Shown here piece after piece: positions 51,319 to 62,584 of a DNA stretch of 64,000 nt. The notes beneath the pieces were generated by a model. That model was not told the DNA's origin. It worked only from the letters and a program-made list of their open reading frames with translations, and did no database searches. This DNA is from Zasmidium citrigriseum. Lineage: Eukaryota > Ascomycota > Dothideomycetes > Mycosphaerellales > Mycosphaerellaceae. The stretch lies in assembly GCA_002786025.1 (NCBI GenBank), contig NHNW01000037.1, positions 310,001-374,000 on the forward strand, given 5' to 3'. Positions within the stretch are counted from its first letter, which is position 1; each line of letters opens with the position of its first letter. Made by a program: the position numbers and the translations under genes.

Positions 51319-52629
51319 CTATTTCAACTTCCAGTCCTTGTAGGTCCACTTCTCGGTGCGGAAGGTCTGCTTCTTCTTCATCTGGCCCACCGGCTTCCTC
51401 ACCTCCAACTTACCATTGATCAACAAATTCCGATACCGATCCGTCAACAGATTACCCTCAGGCTTCAACCTCCGCAACGACTCATCCAGATCTTCGGGAA
51501 GAACCACTTCAACCGGCGCATCAGGAATGTCCCTCTGACCGAAACGGCGCTTGCGAAGTTGCGTTTGCTGATCGTTCTCGTCAGAGTCGGATGACAGGTC
51601 GGCTGGTTGAAGTTGCGTTCCTGGCCGTCGCTTCTTGTCACGCTCTGAGACTTCTTTGGCGATTTGTTTGATGCGTTTCTCCTGCTTCTCACGCTCTTTC
51701 TGCTTCTGCTCCCACCGCTCCCGCGCCTCTCGCTCCTTTCTGGCTTTGGCCTTGTTGCGCTCGGAGGGTGTCTTGCGCTTTTGCTGTTTCTGTGTATGCG
51801 CCTCTTGCTCGGCTTCGGACTGGATGCCATCCCACTCACTCTCCCATGCACTCTCGTAATCTGTAGCGTAGTCTTCCTTCTCCGCCGCCTCCACTTTGGC
51901 CGCCTCTTCCAGTGCTCGTCGCTCTTTCTCTGCTGCTTCAGCTTCGGCCGCGAGTCGAGCCTTCTCAGCTTCCACCGCAGCTTCTCCCTCTCGCTCCAGC
52001 AAGGCCGTCCAGTCGCCGACAAGAGGATTGTATGACTTCCCAGCGTCGGGTTTCCGTACATGAGCGACAGGTCTGCCATTGGCGGTGAGTGGTTGAGGAG
52101 CCTGCTTCAAGGTCTTGGGCGCGACCTTCTCCTTCGGTGGCTCGAGGAAGTCAAACTCCTTCTGCTGGACGGGTGCAGCATCCGCCCAAGGATCATGCGC
52201 GGCGCCCTCATCCACCACCAGGCCCACAGCAGCGCCGTCCGCAACACCTTTCAACCTCTGCAGCTCCTTATTCGAGACGTATTTCCCATTCTTCTGCCTC
52301 TTCCCACCGCCGAGCGTCTCCTCTGCCTTTCTCTTGCGATGCTGGTCCAGTCCTTGCACTGCACTTCTCTGCGCCAGAATCTCGTCTGCTTTGAGCAGCT
52401 TCTTTCCTCGCTGCTGTTTCTCGATCTCTGCATCTCCTTGCAAGTCCGTGGCGAAGAGTTGATCTGCCTCTTTCTCAGAGATCACGCCGCCTTTGATGAT
52501 TTCTTCGCGCACATTGTCCAAGCCGCTCTGGACTTCGGAGATGTCGACATTCTTGCGCCAAGCTTTCTTGCCCTTTCGCGAGGGTTGCGAGTATGTCGCC
52601 GGTGCGACGGTGGTCTTGTCGGCGGCCAT
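51319..52629 (-). CDS. NOP53: ribosome biogenesis protein Nop53
   Basis: Single exon, 436 aa, the usual size. The N-terminus SRKGKKAWRKNVD is the Nop53/GLTSCR2 hallmark. KSYNPLVGDWTALLERE matches the conserved NPS/YNP box that precedes the helicase-interacting region (the AIM motif that recruits Mtr4 lies in this part of the family). A very long Glu/Lys/Arg coiled coil (about residues 215-345) follows. The end has LPEDLDESLRRLKPEGNLLTDRYRNLLINGKLEVRKPV and KKKQTFRTEKWTYKDWKLK, the strongly conserved tail. It acts in 5.8S/60S maturation with the nuclear exosome. Divergent from YPT6. Confidence 0.94.
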   Translation of the reverse strand: MAADKTTVAPATYSQPSRKGKKAWRKNVDISEVQSGLDNVREEIIKGGVISEKEADQLFATDLQGDAEIEKQQRGKKLLKADEILAQRSAVQGLDQHRKRKAEETLGGGKRQKNGKYVSNKELQRLKGVADGAAVGLVVDEGAAHDPWADAAPVQQKEFDFLEPPKEKVAPKTLKQAPQPLTANGRPVAHVRKPDAGKSYNPLVGDWTALLEREGEAAVEAEKARLAAEAEAAEKERRALEEAAKVEAAEKEDYATDYESAWESEWDGIQSEAEQEAHTQKQQKRKTPSERNKAKARKEREARERWEQKQKEREKQEKRIKQIAKEVSERDKKRRPGTQLQPADLSSDSDENDQQTQLRKRRFGQRDIPDAPVEVVLPEDLDESLRRLKPEGNLLTDRYRNLLINGKLEVRKPVGQMKKKQTFRTEKWTYKDWKLK

Positions 52630-53053
52630 GTCGTGTCTTCAATTCGGAGGTTGTGGTGTTGAAGAAATTCAGCTCAAGTTTCTGGCTTCGATATCTCCGC
52701 CGCTAGACCCTGACGCAGCGGGACGAGCCGCGGCGGCGCTCGGGTAATCCTTGTCCGGCCTCGTGGACTTTCCAGAGCGGCGGTCCCACGACGTCTCCTT
52801 ACTGACAAACTTCCCCATAGCCAATCCTCGGTGAACAATACTTCGGCGGGCAATCAATTGCCAATCACATTGATCAATCTTCAACACGTCACGGCCGAGT
52901 GTCTCAGACCGCTTTGACTCCAGCGCCACGACCGAATCCGGGGAGACCACGAAGCCGCATTGGAGTCGAGCGATAGCAGTCCCCTCCTCCCGCGCATCAC
53001 ACCCGCCACACGGCGGATAGGCTGGAAAGGCGAAAGAGAGACACTACTCCATC
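52630..53053. other. shared divergent promoter of NOP53 and YPT6
   Basis: 424 bp between two divergent housekeeping starts; no gene and no strong TATA seen. Confidence 0.5.
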
Positions 53054-53789
<736 letters not shown>

Positions 53790-54308
53790 TCAACGAGAGA
53801 GCGAGTTGCGAGATTACCGGCTTCGTGTATGATGCGAGAGCTGGGCTGATGGATTATGGCCAAGATGATGGATTGCAATGGAGGAGGTCAAAAGCGAGGG
53901 ACATCCAGCGCGGCGTTGGAGGCGCAGGCGGGCACAAGACGATCTTCTGACGGGTAAGAAGGTCGCTGGTCGGCATAGCGCTGGGAGTCTGCTTGTTGTA
54001 CTGATGCGTGTTGATGAATCGAGAGAACCGCTATACATAAACCTTTCAAATACCCAACAAAAGTCACCTTCAACTTGTTCACAGGTCTACGATTGTGACT
54101 GGAGGTAGGGATATCATGATTTCACGCATTAAGGACGACGGCCGTCCGAATATATAATGCTGTACACTGGCCATGAAGACTGTTTGCTCGAAAACACGCT
54201 CATAAGCCTCTCCCATCATCACCGCTCCGTCAACGCCGCTGCAAATGCCCATATCAATACTATATCCATGCCGCCCCACCGCCTTCCTCCTATGTCCAAT
54301 CTCAATCC
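53790..54308. other. 3' regions between YPT6 and the convergent KEI1 gene
   Basis: No gene seen; both neighbours end here. Confidence 0.5.
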
Positions 54309-55356
54309 TTACTCAGGAACCTTCTTGCCGGGCACACCAGCAGGCAAAGGCGGGCCAGTTCCACTCCTCGCCCTCCTCTCCCTCTCACCCACACCATCCG
54401 GCACCTTGATCCTGAGCGCCTTCCTCCCACTCTCAAACCTTCCGCTGGTAGCGCGCTCCCACTCACTCTGACCATCGTCCGTCTCTTCCCTGCCCAGCCA
54501 GTACCGCTTGCTCGGGAACTTCAACATCATCCTCCCCAACTTTGAGCTCTCTTCACGGCCTTCTCGGAATGGGTTCTCAGCCATGGTCGGGTCGGAGGTG
54601 TCGGTGTAGGATGCGGAGGAGGTGGATGTCGAGGCGATGTATTGGCGCAAGATGGAGCGGGCGTAGGAGAGGACAATCATGCAGAAGTAGATGCGCACAA
54701 TGGTGAAAGCCGCAAGAAGCGCGATGGAAGTCATGCTATCGCTCTGCAGAACAGACTGGCCGAGAGTGGCTTCCGAATGCCCGATCGCGACGGCTTGTTG
54801 GCCTGGGAGGAGGCCTGGCGCAGGCTTCGCAACGACTTCGACTTGCGTCACGTTGTGCTCTGGGTCCGTGAATCCGGCGACTTCGTTCATGGTGCCCGCG
54901 CTGCCGCCAATCGGGCTGTCCTTTCCGGGCTCTTGTAGGTGCTGGGAGAGCAGCATGAACCATCCGGCGCCAAAGAGGGCGGTATATGCGCTGTTGACGA
55001 TGGTGTCCATGACGTAGATCCACGCCAGGCCGACATTTCGCAGCGGCTGGTCAGGACGGCGGATGGAGGGCATCAGCCATGTTACCAGTCCGAGGATGAC
55101 CAGCGAGTAGATGTAGTGCGAGAGTTGCAGCGGGTTGAGGTGGTAGCCGGTGAAGAGGGCGAGGATGCCGTACAGCCCCGTGACTTTGTTGATGATGAGC
55201 GTGAGGTTGATGAACTCGGCGGCGGTGCGCAGGGAGACGAAGTGGAGGAGGGACTGCAGTTCAATCAATATCGTTAATCAATGATTTGGTGGCCGTACGA
55301 GGCGGAGGATGACTTGGACGTACGCGTGGTTTGGGGAAGCGCAGGACGGGCGCCAT
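54309..55356 (-). CDS. KEI1: Kei1-like inositolphosphorylceramide synthase regulatory subunit
   Basis: Minus-strand exons 55356..55324 and 55253..54309 give 325 aa. A short first exon (MAPVLRFPKPR) joins in phase to SLLHFVSLRTAAEFINLTLIINKVTGLYGILALFTGYHLNPLQLS, the defining block of Kei1. Four membrane helices follow over the first 230 residues, with a loop rich in Gly/Glu between the second pair. The C-terminal tail is basic and Ser-rich with NPFREGREE. Kei1 holds Aur1 in the Golgi to make inositolphosphorylceramide. The internal ATG open frame at 55268 would start in the intron and is rejected. Confidence 0.9.
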
Positions 55357-56216
55357 GGTCGCTGGTGGTGTCGCGTGCGCCCCGGGATTTGATGGCTCTT
55401 CACTACCGGTCGTCAAAATGTCAGGCGGTGGATTTGATGGGGTCGGTGGAGCGTTCGGCGGTGTATGGCGGAGGATGTTTCAAGAGCGTCGGTGGTCGTC
55501 GCAGGCCGGGAGACTTGGATGTTTCGCTCATCAGCCCGGATCCCAGCGGCAACTTGAATTCTTGGCGGACTTGTTGAAGCCTCCTTCTTCTGCACGACCA
55601 ACACCAATCAACTACTCATCAGCTACGACGGATATCAACAGCTTGGCCGTTCTCCGCAGGCAGACACCTACAGGTTCTCTGGCTTGGCATCTCTTCTGCC
55701 CATCCAAACCCGCCCGCAAGGAAGTTCAGCTATGACGCTGTGCTGCATATGGCCTCAACTCCATCGCCCATTATTTGACAGCATATGGATCAAGGACGCT
55801 TGAGTCTTTGAGCAGGTAAAAGTCTACGGATCAACAACTTCAGAGCCTCGCATATGACTGGGCGACGACCTGCTACCATTCCCGCCTACTCAACTTTCGC
55901 AATGCATGAAAATGCCACTTCAAGCAAGATGAACGGCAGAGGATCAACAACCGACATCATGCATGTCCTATCACCTCCACAGCTCCTCCACTAGTTGTTG
56001 GTCCTTCAATTACTCTGATATCTGCATGGCACATCTTTCTCAATCCCTTGTCTCTTAGGTCATATCCTCAGCTGCAGCCCAGCAATGCTTTGATGTCTGC
56101 CGGACCCCTGTTCTTTCGTACTCGTTCTTCAAGGATAACACTTCCTTCGGCCGCCGAATGGACATATCTCTCACGTCTTGCAGCTCTTGCTTTTTGATTC
56201 CATTCAACACACAGCC
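55357..56216. other. divergent intergenic region
   Basis: 860 bp with no supported gene; the plus-strand frame at 55331-55735 is an antisense shadow of the KEI1 first exon and leader. Confidence 0.5.
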
Positions 56217-57481
56217 ATGACCGCCACCACAGCATTCGAGATACCAGAAGAGCACCGCTCCAAGCTCCGCCATGCCCAGCCCAAAGACACTCGCTCCGAC
56301 GAAGAGATCCTCGCGGGTCTTACACGACACGTTCCTATAACGTCGGAAAAGAACATCTGGGCCTTCTGGGACACGGGTCTGGAGAGCCTCCCCAACTGGG
56401 ATCGTCGCAACTTGATCGACTGGCATCGCATTTGTGGGCCTTCTTGGACCATTCGTCTCCTCGATCTGGTTCCCGGCAGTCCGAATCATGCCCTGAAATG
56501 GGTCGACAAGGACATGCTGCCCGACGCGTTCGTTAAGGGCACCATGGAAGGTCCGCACGTTGGCCCGCATCGTGCTGATTTACTACGTGCTGGCATCCTG
56601 TGGAAGCATGGAGGTGTCTGGATGGACGTCGGTATTATTTTGGTTCGGGATATGGACCGAATTTGTTGGAATCAGCTTTCAGATGACAGCAACCCGTACG
56701 AACTGTGCGGCCCCTGGGTCGATGGGCCAACCATCGCGAATCACTTCGTTGCAGGCAGGAAAGGGAGCGAGTTCTTCAAAAAGTGGTAAGCAAGCAGTCC
56801 CCACACCCATCGGGCCATCATTCTGACGTTTTGATCAGGCAGGAGCTCTTCTCCTACCTCTGGTCAGACCGACACTCCAGCGACGGCCTTATAGCGCACC
56901 CTCTCCTGGCATTCCGAGCCCAAATCGTCCCTTCAAGCAAGGTCAAACGATACACCTTCCCCTTCTTTCCCGATAAGATTCCTAACGTCATGGAATACAC
57001 CAGCCAGAACGCGTGCGCCACTCGTCTCGCCGTCCTCGAGGAACCAAATAGCGGTTTCAACGGCCGAGAATTCTGGAAGAGCAAGATCCTCAAATTCGAT
57101 GCGCTGGACGAGAGCTTTGCTCCGGAGGGAGAGATTGGGTTCCATGGCGAAGAGCTCTTCAAGGTGCTGGCGACGAAGAGGACTGGTCCGGATGCTGATC
57201 CCACTTCGGACGAGTATAAGCTTGCGGAAAGAATCATCTGGAAAGTACTTACCAGCGCTTCCATGCAGAAGGTCACTCATGGCCATGGTCTCATCCAGGG
57301 ATCTACGCTCGGGGAACTTTGGGATTTGCCGGAGAACGAGGGGAAGGACATCGAGCCGGGCACTTTCGCGGAGTTGTTGAGATATGGGAGTGTGCATTTC
57401 GAGCAGACGCGAGAGGAGATTGAGTATGTGGATCCGGAGAAGTGTGAGTTTGTGTTGAGGAAGGGGTTGTTGGAGGCTTGA
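56217..57481 (+). CDS. glycosyltransferase, capsule-synthesis/GT32-like
   Basis: Exons 56217..56785 and 56839..57481 (GTAAGC...GATCAG, 53 bp) give 403 aa. NIWAFWDTGLESLPNWDRRNLIDWHRI at residue 40 is the usual entry of capsular-polysaccharide/OCH1-like transferases. GPHVGPHRADLLRAGILWKHGGVWMDVGIILVRDMD carries the nucleotide-sugar site; the acidic DxD of GT32 is replaced by DVG followed by DMD. The second exon has YTSQNACATRLAVLEEPNSGFNGREFW and a HGHGLIQGSTLGELWDLP segment. No signal peptide or membrane anchor is obvious, so it may be cytosolic. The donor sugar and the acceptor are unknown. Confidence 0.84.
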
Positions 57482-58121
57482 TCGATCAATCGGTCTCGTC
57501 AGGCGACAGGACTACTAAGAGCGTTGTCGCCACAACATATCCCCCAACCAGGTCACCCATCCTCGTCGCCAAACTCCGCTCGACCCGCTTTCGAATTCAA
57601 ATACCGATTCCTATCACAAACAACGTCAGCCTCTTCCTCGCCGTTCTCGCCAAAGCCATCGGATGTGAAAAGACCAACCTATCCTCCGCCCACTGCATCG
57701 CCCAATACGCCCCCAGCAGCGGTGGAATCACATACAAGAACTGATTCCGACATCTTCGAAAGATGTTGAAAGGGCCTTTGGCATCGAAGCTGTGGTATGA
57801 AGGTCGGATTTGGTTCGGACTGAGCTTGTAGGTTATTTGACCGGCTTGTTTGGGGAGGTCTGGATGAATGTAAGCGAGGGCTGTGCGAGGGAGATGGTGA
57901 GGAGGTGGTACTTCTGTGGCCCCAGCAGAGAACAGGTTTGTGGCTGGAGTTGTTAGTTGGTTGGGATGGTTGAAGGGAGGGTAACGTTGTACTCTTTCCG
58001 GAGTTGTTGGTTGTATTCCATCTTGAATGAGGACTGATGACTATTGCTGAACTGTTTCTAGATCTTTGGCATTCCATTCGATTTTGTATGTCATCGTCGT
58101 CTTTCACGTGACCGGACACAT
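57482..58121. other. intergenic stretch
   Basis: No supported gene. A minus-strand frame 57679-58344 overlaps the next gene's start and is Ser-rich with no domain. Confidence 0.45.
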
Positions 58122-58805
58122 ATGACGAACTTCGAAGGAGCCAATCAGAAATCGACCGGTTCCACGGACTCTGGGCGAGAAGGATGCACTTGGCTCTCCA
58201 GAGACTCGCCACCCGCTGTGCTGCGTTTCTCGATGAGAAACAATGTCCACGAGATGTCATCCACACGGAGCCAGACACAGCGCTACTCATCGATTCCGCA
58301 ACCAATCCTCCCAAAGCCACCTTCAACACCAAAAGCAACCGCAACCCTTGAAGACCACCTCACCGGCATCGTCCTCGCCATGACCGCAGCAGTCAACGCC
58401 CGCGACTTCAACCCTTCCTCTCCCGCCTGGACATCCACAACATCTGACTTCACATCCGAGCCTTCCTTCTACTTGAACGACAATTCCTGCGGGCTGCACG
58501 AGTTCCTTCGCCTCTACGACGAACAAACAAGAGACCATCCGGAGTATTTTGTCCGAGTGAAAGGCGTTGATGTGCATGTGAATTCGAAGAGGGAACATGC
58601 GATGGCATTTACGGATGTCGAGACGAACGGTTTGCCGCCTGGGATCATCCGGCCAAGTGTGGGCGTTGTTGAGTTTGTGAGGGTTGAGGGTGGGGAGTGG
58701 AAGTGTAGGAAGTATCGTTGTATGCCCGGGTTGGAGATTTTGGGGGTCGTTGGGAAGGCTATGGTGGAGGAGAGGGAGGATGAAAGGGCAAACAATCAAG
58801 AATGA
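58122..58805 (+). CDS. NTF2-like fold hypothetical protein
   Basis: A 227-aa frame; the true start may be the ATG at 58233 or 58254, because the first 37 residues look like leader sequence. LEDHLTGIVLAMTAAVNARDF is a helix. It is followed by a strand/helix pattern of SnoaL/NTF2-like proteins: DFTSEPSFYLNDNSCGLHEFLRLY, YFVRVKGVDVHVNSKREHAMAFTDVE and GVVEFVRVEGGEWKCRKYRCMPG as the final hairpin. The layout and ending resemble the small protein at 27.7 kb, though the two are not close. No catalytic residue assigned. Confidence 0.68.
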   Translation: MTNFEGANQKSTGSTDSGREGCTWLSRDSPPAVLRFSMRNNVHEMSSTRSQTQRYSSIPQPILPKPPSTPKATATLEDHLTGIVLAMTAAVNARDFNPSSPAWTSTTSDFTSEPSFYLNDNSCGLHEFLRLYDEQTRDHPEYFVRVKGVDVHVNSKREHAMAFTDVETNGLPPGIIRPSVGVVEFVRVEGGEWKCRKYRCMPGLEILGVVGKAMVEEREDERANNQE

Positions 58806-59187
58806 TTGGTGGTGAGTGAAAAGCAGATGCTCGTTCGAATGGGGGGCTCGGCCACAGCCTTCTGACCGGGGGTATGGTCTCACCCGGATTGAGGGGCTCG
58901 CCAGATGCTATATTGCTCTGAAGGTACGGCATCTTAAGCCCTCGGGCTGAGAGAGAGCTGCTACTCTGTTGGGTGCTTGCTTTCCGTCAGCCCCGCTGAT
59001 TCAGCTTGAAAAGTACCTACCCAATGCTCGCAAGACTTGCTGCGACTAGCATTTGCCTGCATCCAAACGGGGAACTGCTCAGGGCTCCGTCGTGGCCGAA
59101 GTGTCTGACTTTCAGCTTCCGACATTACTTCAGAGCTGCTTCAGCTTTCGAGAAATCTGCATCGCTGCAACGAGTGATTGATTGGCA
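58806..59187. other. intergenic stretch
   Basis: No gene seen upstream of the O-methyltransferase. Confidence 0.45.
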
Positions 59188-60510
59188 ATGTCTTCTCATA
59201 AAGATCTTTCGGTCAAGTTCAAAGACCTCTCTGGTGAGATCATCAGCGGTCTCAAGGGAAGCAAGAGCCCGGAAAGAGAGGAGATCGTACGCGAGGCGCA
59301 GAAACTGGTCCAGCAGCTGCAGACTCCGGCAGAGTATGCATTGCCGATGCTATGGGCTGTAAGTGAGCTCGATGAAGCAACAACGCTGGCCAGAAGCTGA
59401 CCCGCGAGCAGCCGCTTGAACTCGCCATCACTGCGGCCGCCTGCGAGATGGGAATCTTCACAGCTTTGGCTCAGAGTGGCAACGCTATGACCGTATCGGA
59501 CATCACCAAAGCCTCCAAGAGCGACGATGAGGGCATCGTACAACGGATCGTTCAAGGCCTAGCAGCTCACGGCACGATCGATCAAGTCGACGACCAGCAC
59601 TACAAGGCCAACGAAAAAACAACCAACTTCGCCACAGACGGCCGGCACGGAGGTGCCATGACCCAGATGTTCTCAATGCGGGCGTATTCTTGTCTGCCAT
59701 GGGTACTCCGGAAGCATGGATATCGGACTCCGCCTGACTTGAACCACTGCTGTTGGCAGGAAGCTTATGGTGACGAGTCGACGATGTGGAGTTGGATGAA
59801 GGAAAAGCCAGAGATGGGCAAGTATTTCAATGATTACATGGCCGCCGCGAGACCGTATACGAGTGGCAGTTTTGTCGATGAATATCCTTTTCATAAGCTG
59901 TACGAGGGATCGAAACCGGAGGATGTCATCTTTGTCGATGTGTGAGTACAATGATTTTTCCTGGGCAATGGCTCGCTGACTTCGATAGCGGTGGTGGGTT
60001 TGGGCATCAGTGTGTGGCTTTGCGAAAAGCCTTCCCGAAAGGACAAGGGCGCATCATTCTGCAGGATCTACCGCAAGTTGTAGAAGGCAAGGAGCTGGAA
60101 GATGTTGAAGTTATGGCTCATGACATGATGACGGAGCAGCTCGTCAAAGGTGAATCAATTTCAAGATTCTGAAACGTTGTCGTTGACAGTAAGCAGGTGC
60201 AAAAGCATACTACTTCCGTGGTGTCCTTCACGACCACGCCGATTCCGTGTGCAAACAATTCCTCCAGCAGATCGTCAAGGCGATGGGTCCAGAGTCCAGA
60301 CTTCTGGTTCATGATGTGATCATCGAGGATTACATGCCAACCATCCAATCCGTACGACAGGACGTTGGCATGATGTGCCTCTTTGCTGGGAGGGAGAGAA
60401 CAAAGGCCCAAATGAAGAGCCTGTTGGAGAGTGTTGGATTGAGAGTGGTTGAAACGTACAAGGCGGGCCCGGAGAAGTGGTCTATCACTGAAGCCAAGCT
60501 TGCAGACTAA
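59188..60510 (+). CDS. SAM-dependent O-methyltransferase (COMT-like, fungal metabolite type)
   Basis: Exons 59188..59358, 59412..59941, 59989..60149 and 60197..60510 give 391 aa; the second exon could begin at 59409 and add one Gln. After an N-terminal dimerisation helix (EEIVREAQKLVQQLQTPAE), PLELAITAAACEMGIF is the usual methyltransferase_2 entry. FVDVGGGFGHQCVALRKAFP is the SAM-binding loop, and GRIILQDLPQVVEG matches the family DLP block. The C-terminal half has LLVHDVIIEDYMP and MMCLFAGRERTKAQMKSLLESVGL. These enzymes methylate phenolic metabolites. No PKS or oxidase cluster surrounds it, but an MFS exporter lies 2 kb further on. Confidence 0.9.
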
Positions 60511-60670
60511 CCGATGTGAGATATCAGACGGATACTAATTACTCCGAGTCAAGCTCTTTGAGAAATCTGTGGACCGTTCGCTTTCGCACAGCATCGATGA
60601 CTCACTTGAAGGTAGGACTTCATAACTTGCGTGGCAATACCTGCTCCAGCGACAATCTCAATGCGAAGAC

Positions 60671-61219
60671 ATGACCACTATCGATGTTATCATCATCTCT
60701 GGACGATCTGGCAGTGGGAAGAGCTCAGTCGCGAACGAAATCCATCGGCAGCTATCCCAACGCTCTTTCTGCCATGCTTCGATCGAAGGTGACAATTTGG
60801 ACATGATGTATCCTGAGCAAACGACTCCTGAGCTCTTCCTGGCAAATCTCGCCCAATGCTGGCGCAACTTGGTCTTTCTACGAGACTGCCGAGTATTGAT
60901 CCTCAACGGCACTGCCGTGATTCTGGACCATCAAGCAATCAGGCGAGTCATTCAAGACGTATCTCCGGAGGCTGATGTGCGGATGCAGGGTTTCATTCTT
61001 GAGTGCTCGGATGAGAGTATTGAGGGACGTCTTTCGCGAAGGGAGATGGGCAGCGGACTGGCAGAGCATCTGCGAAGAAGCGAAAGGATGGCTCGCGCTT
61101 TGGCCGAGTTGAACGAAGACTGGATTGAACACATCGAGACCGATGGGCTGCCTGTCCCGCAAGTTGCAGAGGATATTCTTAGACGAAGTCTGCTCCGGCA
61201 AGATGACGAGACAGAGTGA
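60671..61219 (+). CDS. P-loop kinase-like protein
   Basis: 182 aa, single exon, 160 bp after the methyltransferase stop on the same strand. VIIISGRSGSGKSSVANEIHRQL is the Walker A loop (residues 11-19). SIEGDNLDMMYPEQTTPELF contains the acidic base region seen in gluconate/adenylate-type small-molecule kinases, and LEGRLSRREMGSGLAEHLRRSERMA resembles the LID segment with paired Arg. Similar fungal proteins are uncharacterised, so the substrate is unknown. No membrane or targeting signal. Confidence 0.78.
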   Translation: MTTIDVIIISGRSGSGKSSVANEIHRQLSQRSFCHASIEGDNLDMMYPEQTTPELFLANLAQCWRNLVFLRDCRVLILNGTAVILDHQAIRRVIQDVSPEADVRMQGFILECSDESIEGRLSRREMGSGLAEHLRRSERMARALAELNEDWIEHIETDGLPVPQVAEDILRRSLLRQDDETE

Positions 61220-61394
61220 ACATTATGAAAGAGATGAAGAAGCGATAAAATGTGTTCCACATCGGCCCGATTTTGTCGTTTCATACCCGCGATACATCGG
61301 CTATAAGCATGGAAACCCTCCCATCGCCTTGCTCGCCGCGCCGAACTGGACTGGGGATGGCATTGTGACAGCTGGCCACTACCAGAATCCGCCC

Positions 61395-62066
61395 TCAAAG
61401 TCCACACATCCGCAAAACCACCGCAGGCGTATCACTCTCGTTGTTGACGTCGCCCACGTAGCCGAGAAGTCCTGCACCAACCCGGGCAAACGCTGCTGGA
61501 GCTTGCGTACGATCACCCACAGGCAGTGGGCCGAACACAGCCGATTCGATGCGTGAATCGTTCGAGGGCAGATATACTGCGTCGCTGGGATGGACATTGG
61601 CAACGTGCAGAGCTTTTTGGCTGTAGCTTAAGGCCAGACCACTGGTATTGCGAAGTGTCATGGCCGAGTTGAGGGCGAAGGTGGTGCGATGGTAGTCGCC
61701 GGATGTCCATGGCAGATCGAAGTGAGAGAACAGCGTGTCTATGTCCGGAGGTCGGGCAAAGCTCGCGAAGAGGCCCATGAGAATAAGAGTGCCGCCAGAT
61801 CGGACATAACTGACGGCGTCTTGCACGAGGGTGAGGCGGGTGCTGACCGTGAGCGACTCGTCTGCTGATAACACGGCGGCTGGCTTGTTCTCGGCGTTGA
61901 AGTAGGATCTGGCCTCGCTTGGAGTGATGACCTGCATGACGTCTGCGTGGGCTCGGAGGAGATTGTTGAAGTCCGAGTACATGTCGTTGTAGAACTCTGC
62001 CTTGTCGAGGGTGAGGATGACAATGAGTGGCTTCGACTGCCCAGACTGAGATGTCGTCGTCGCCAT
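61395..62066 (-). CDS. conserved fungal protein, glutamine-amidotransferase/ThuA-like fold suggested
   Basis: 223 aa from the ATG at 62066 (GTCGCCATGG-like context); the open frame runs 76 codons further upstream but that part is leader. SKPLIVILTLDKAEFYNDMYSDFNNLLR opens a Rossmann-like beta-alpha unit, AENKPAAVLSADESLT and YVRSGGTLILMGLFASF follow, and it ends AFARVGAGLLGYVGDVNNESDTPAVVLRMCG. The alternating pattern suggests the class I amidotransferase/ThuA fold, but no catalytic Cys-His pair is visible. Convergent with the kinase-like gene, 175 bp between stops. Confidence 0.72.
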   Translation of the reverse strand: MATTTSQSGQSKPLIVILTLDKAEFYNDMYSDFNNLLRAHADVMQVITPSEARSYFNAENKPAAVLSADESLTVSTRLTLVQDAVSYVRSGGTLILMGLFASFARPPDIDTLFSHFDLPWTSGDYHRTTFALNSAMTLRNTSGLALSYSQKALHVANVHPSDAVYLPSNDSRIESAVFGPLPVGDRTQAPAAFARVGAGLLGYVGDVNNESDTPAVVLRMCGL

Positions 62067-62584
62067 CCTGCTGGCGATTGATTCGGGCTGAGAGTGTCTG
62101 TTGGAGGTCGTCGAGGTGAAGGCTGATGTGCGGTGAGGTGAGGTGACACAAGTGAGGTGGTGGTTGCTGCAAGATCCCAGGAGGTGGCTGGGCAGAGGCA
62201 GGCACCGCGACATCCCTGCCGATGCGGCTTCATTGAGGGAGGAGCGTCCGAAAGCCCACATCAAATGCAACTGCATCTCCATTCGTCTACTCAAACAGAA
62301 AGGCGTTGAAGAAAAGCTTCAACTCGTCCACGGGCAAGCGTATGTCGCTTCACGAAGCGCTCTCGCTCCGACCAACGGTGCCCCCAGGCTGCGTTATCGC
62401 CTTTAAATACCGCGAGGGAAGCTGCGAATGTCGCAAACTGCCGGATCGATCATCGCCTTCTCCCACGAGAGTCGCCGGCGTAGTGGAGATGATGTCGCTA
62501 TCACCTAGCGCCGCGTGGTGCGAGGCTGTCAAGCTAAGGCTTGAAGACAGTCGCTTTCCCGCGAGAACCCTGCACTCAACATGA
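62067..62584. other. divergent promoter region
   Basis: 518 bp between divergent starts of the ThuA-like and MFS genes; no gene. TTTAAATA at 62400-62407 is a weak TATA-like site. Confidence 0.4.

Noticed and set aside
54309..55268. KEI1 start at the internal ATG of the long open frame
   Set aside because: Those first bases are intron; a GTACGT donor and CTGCAG acceptor join a short upstream exon in phase and restore the usual N-terminus.
57679..58344. 221-aa minus-strand frame
   Set aside because: Ser-rich, overlaps the start of the NTF2-like gene, no domain.
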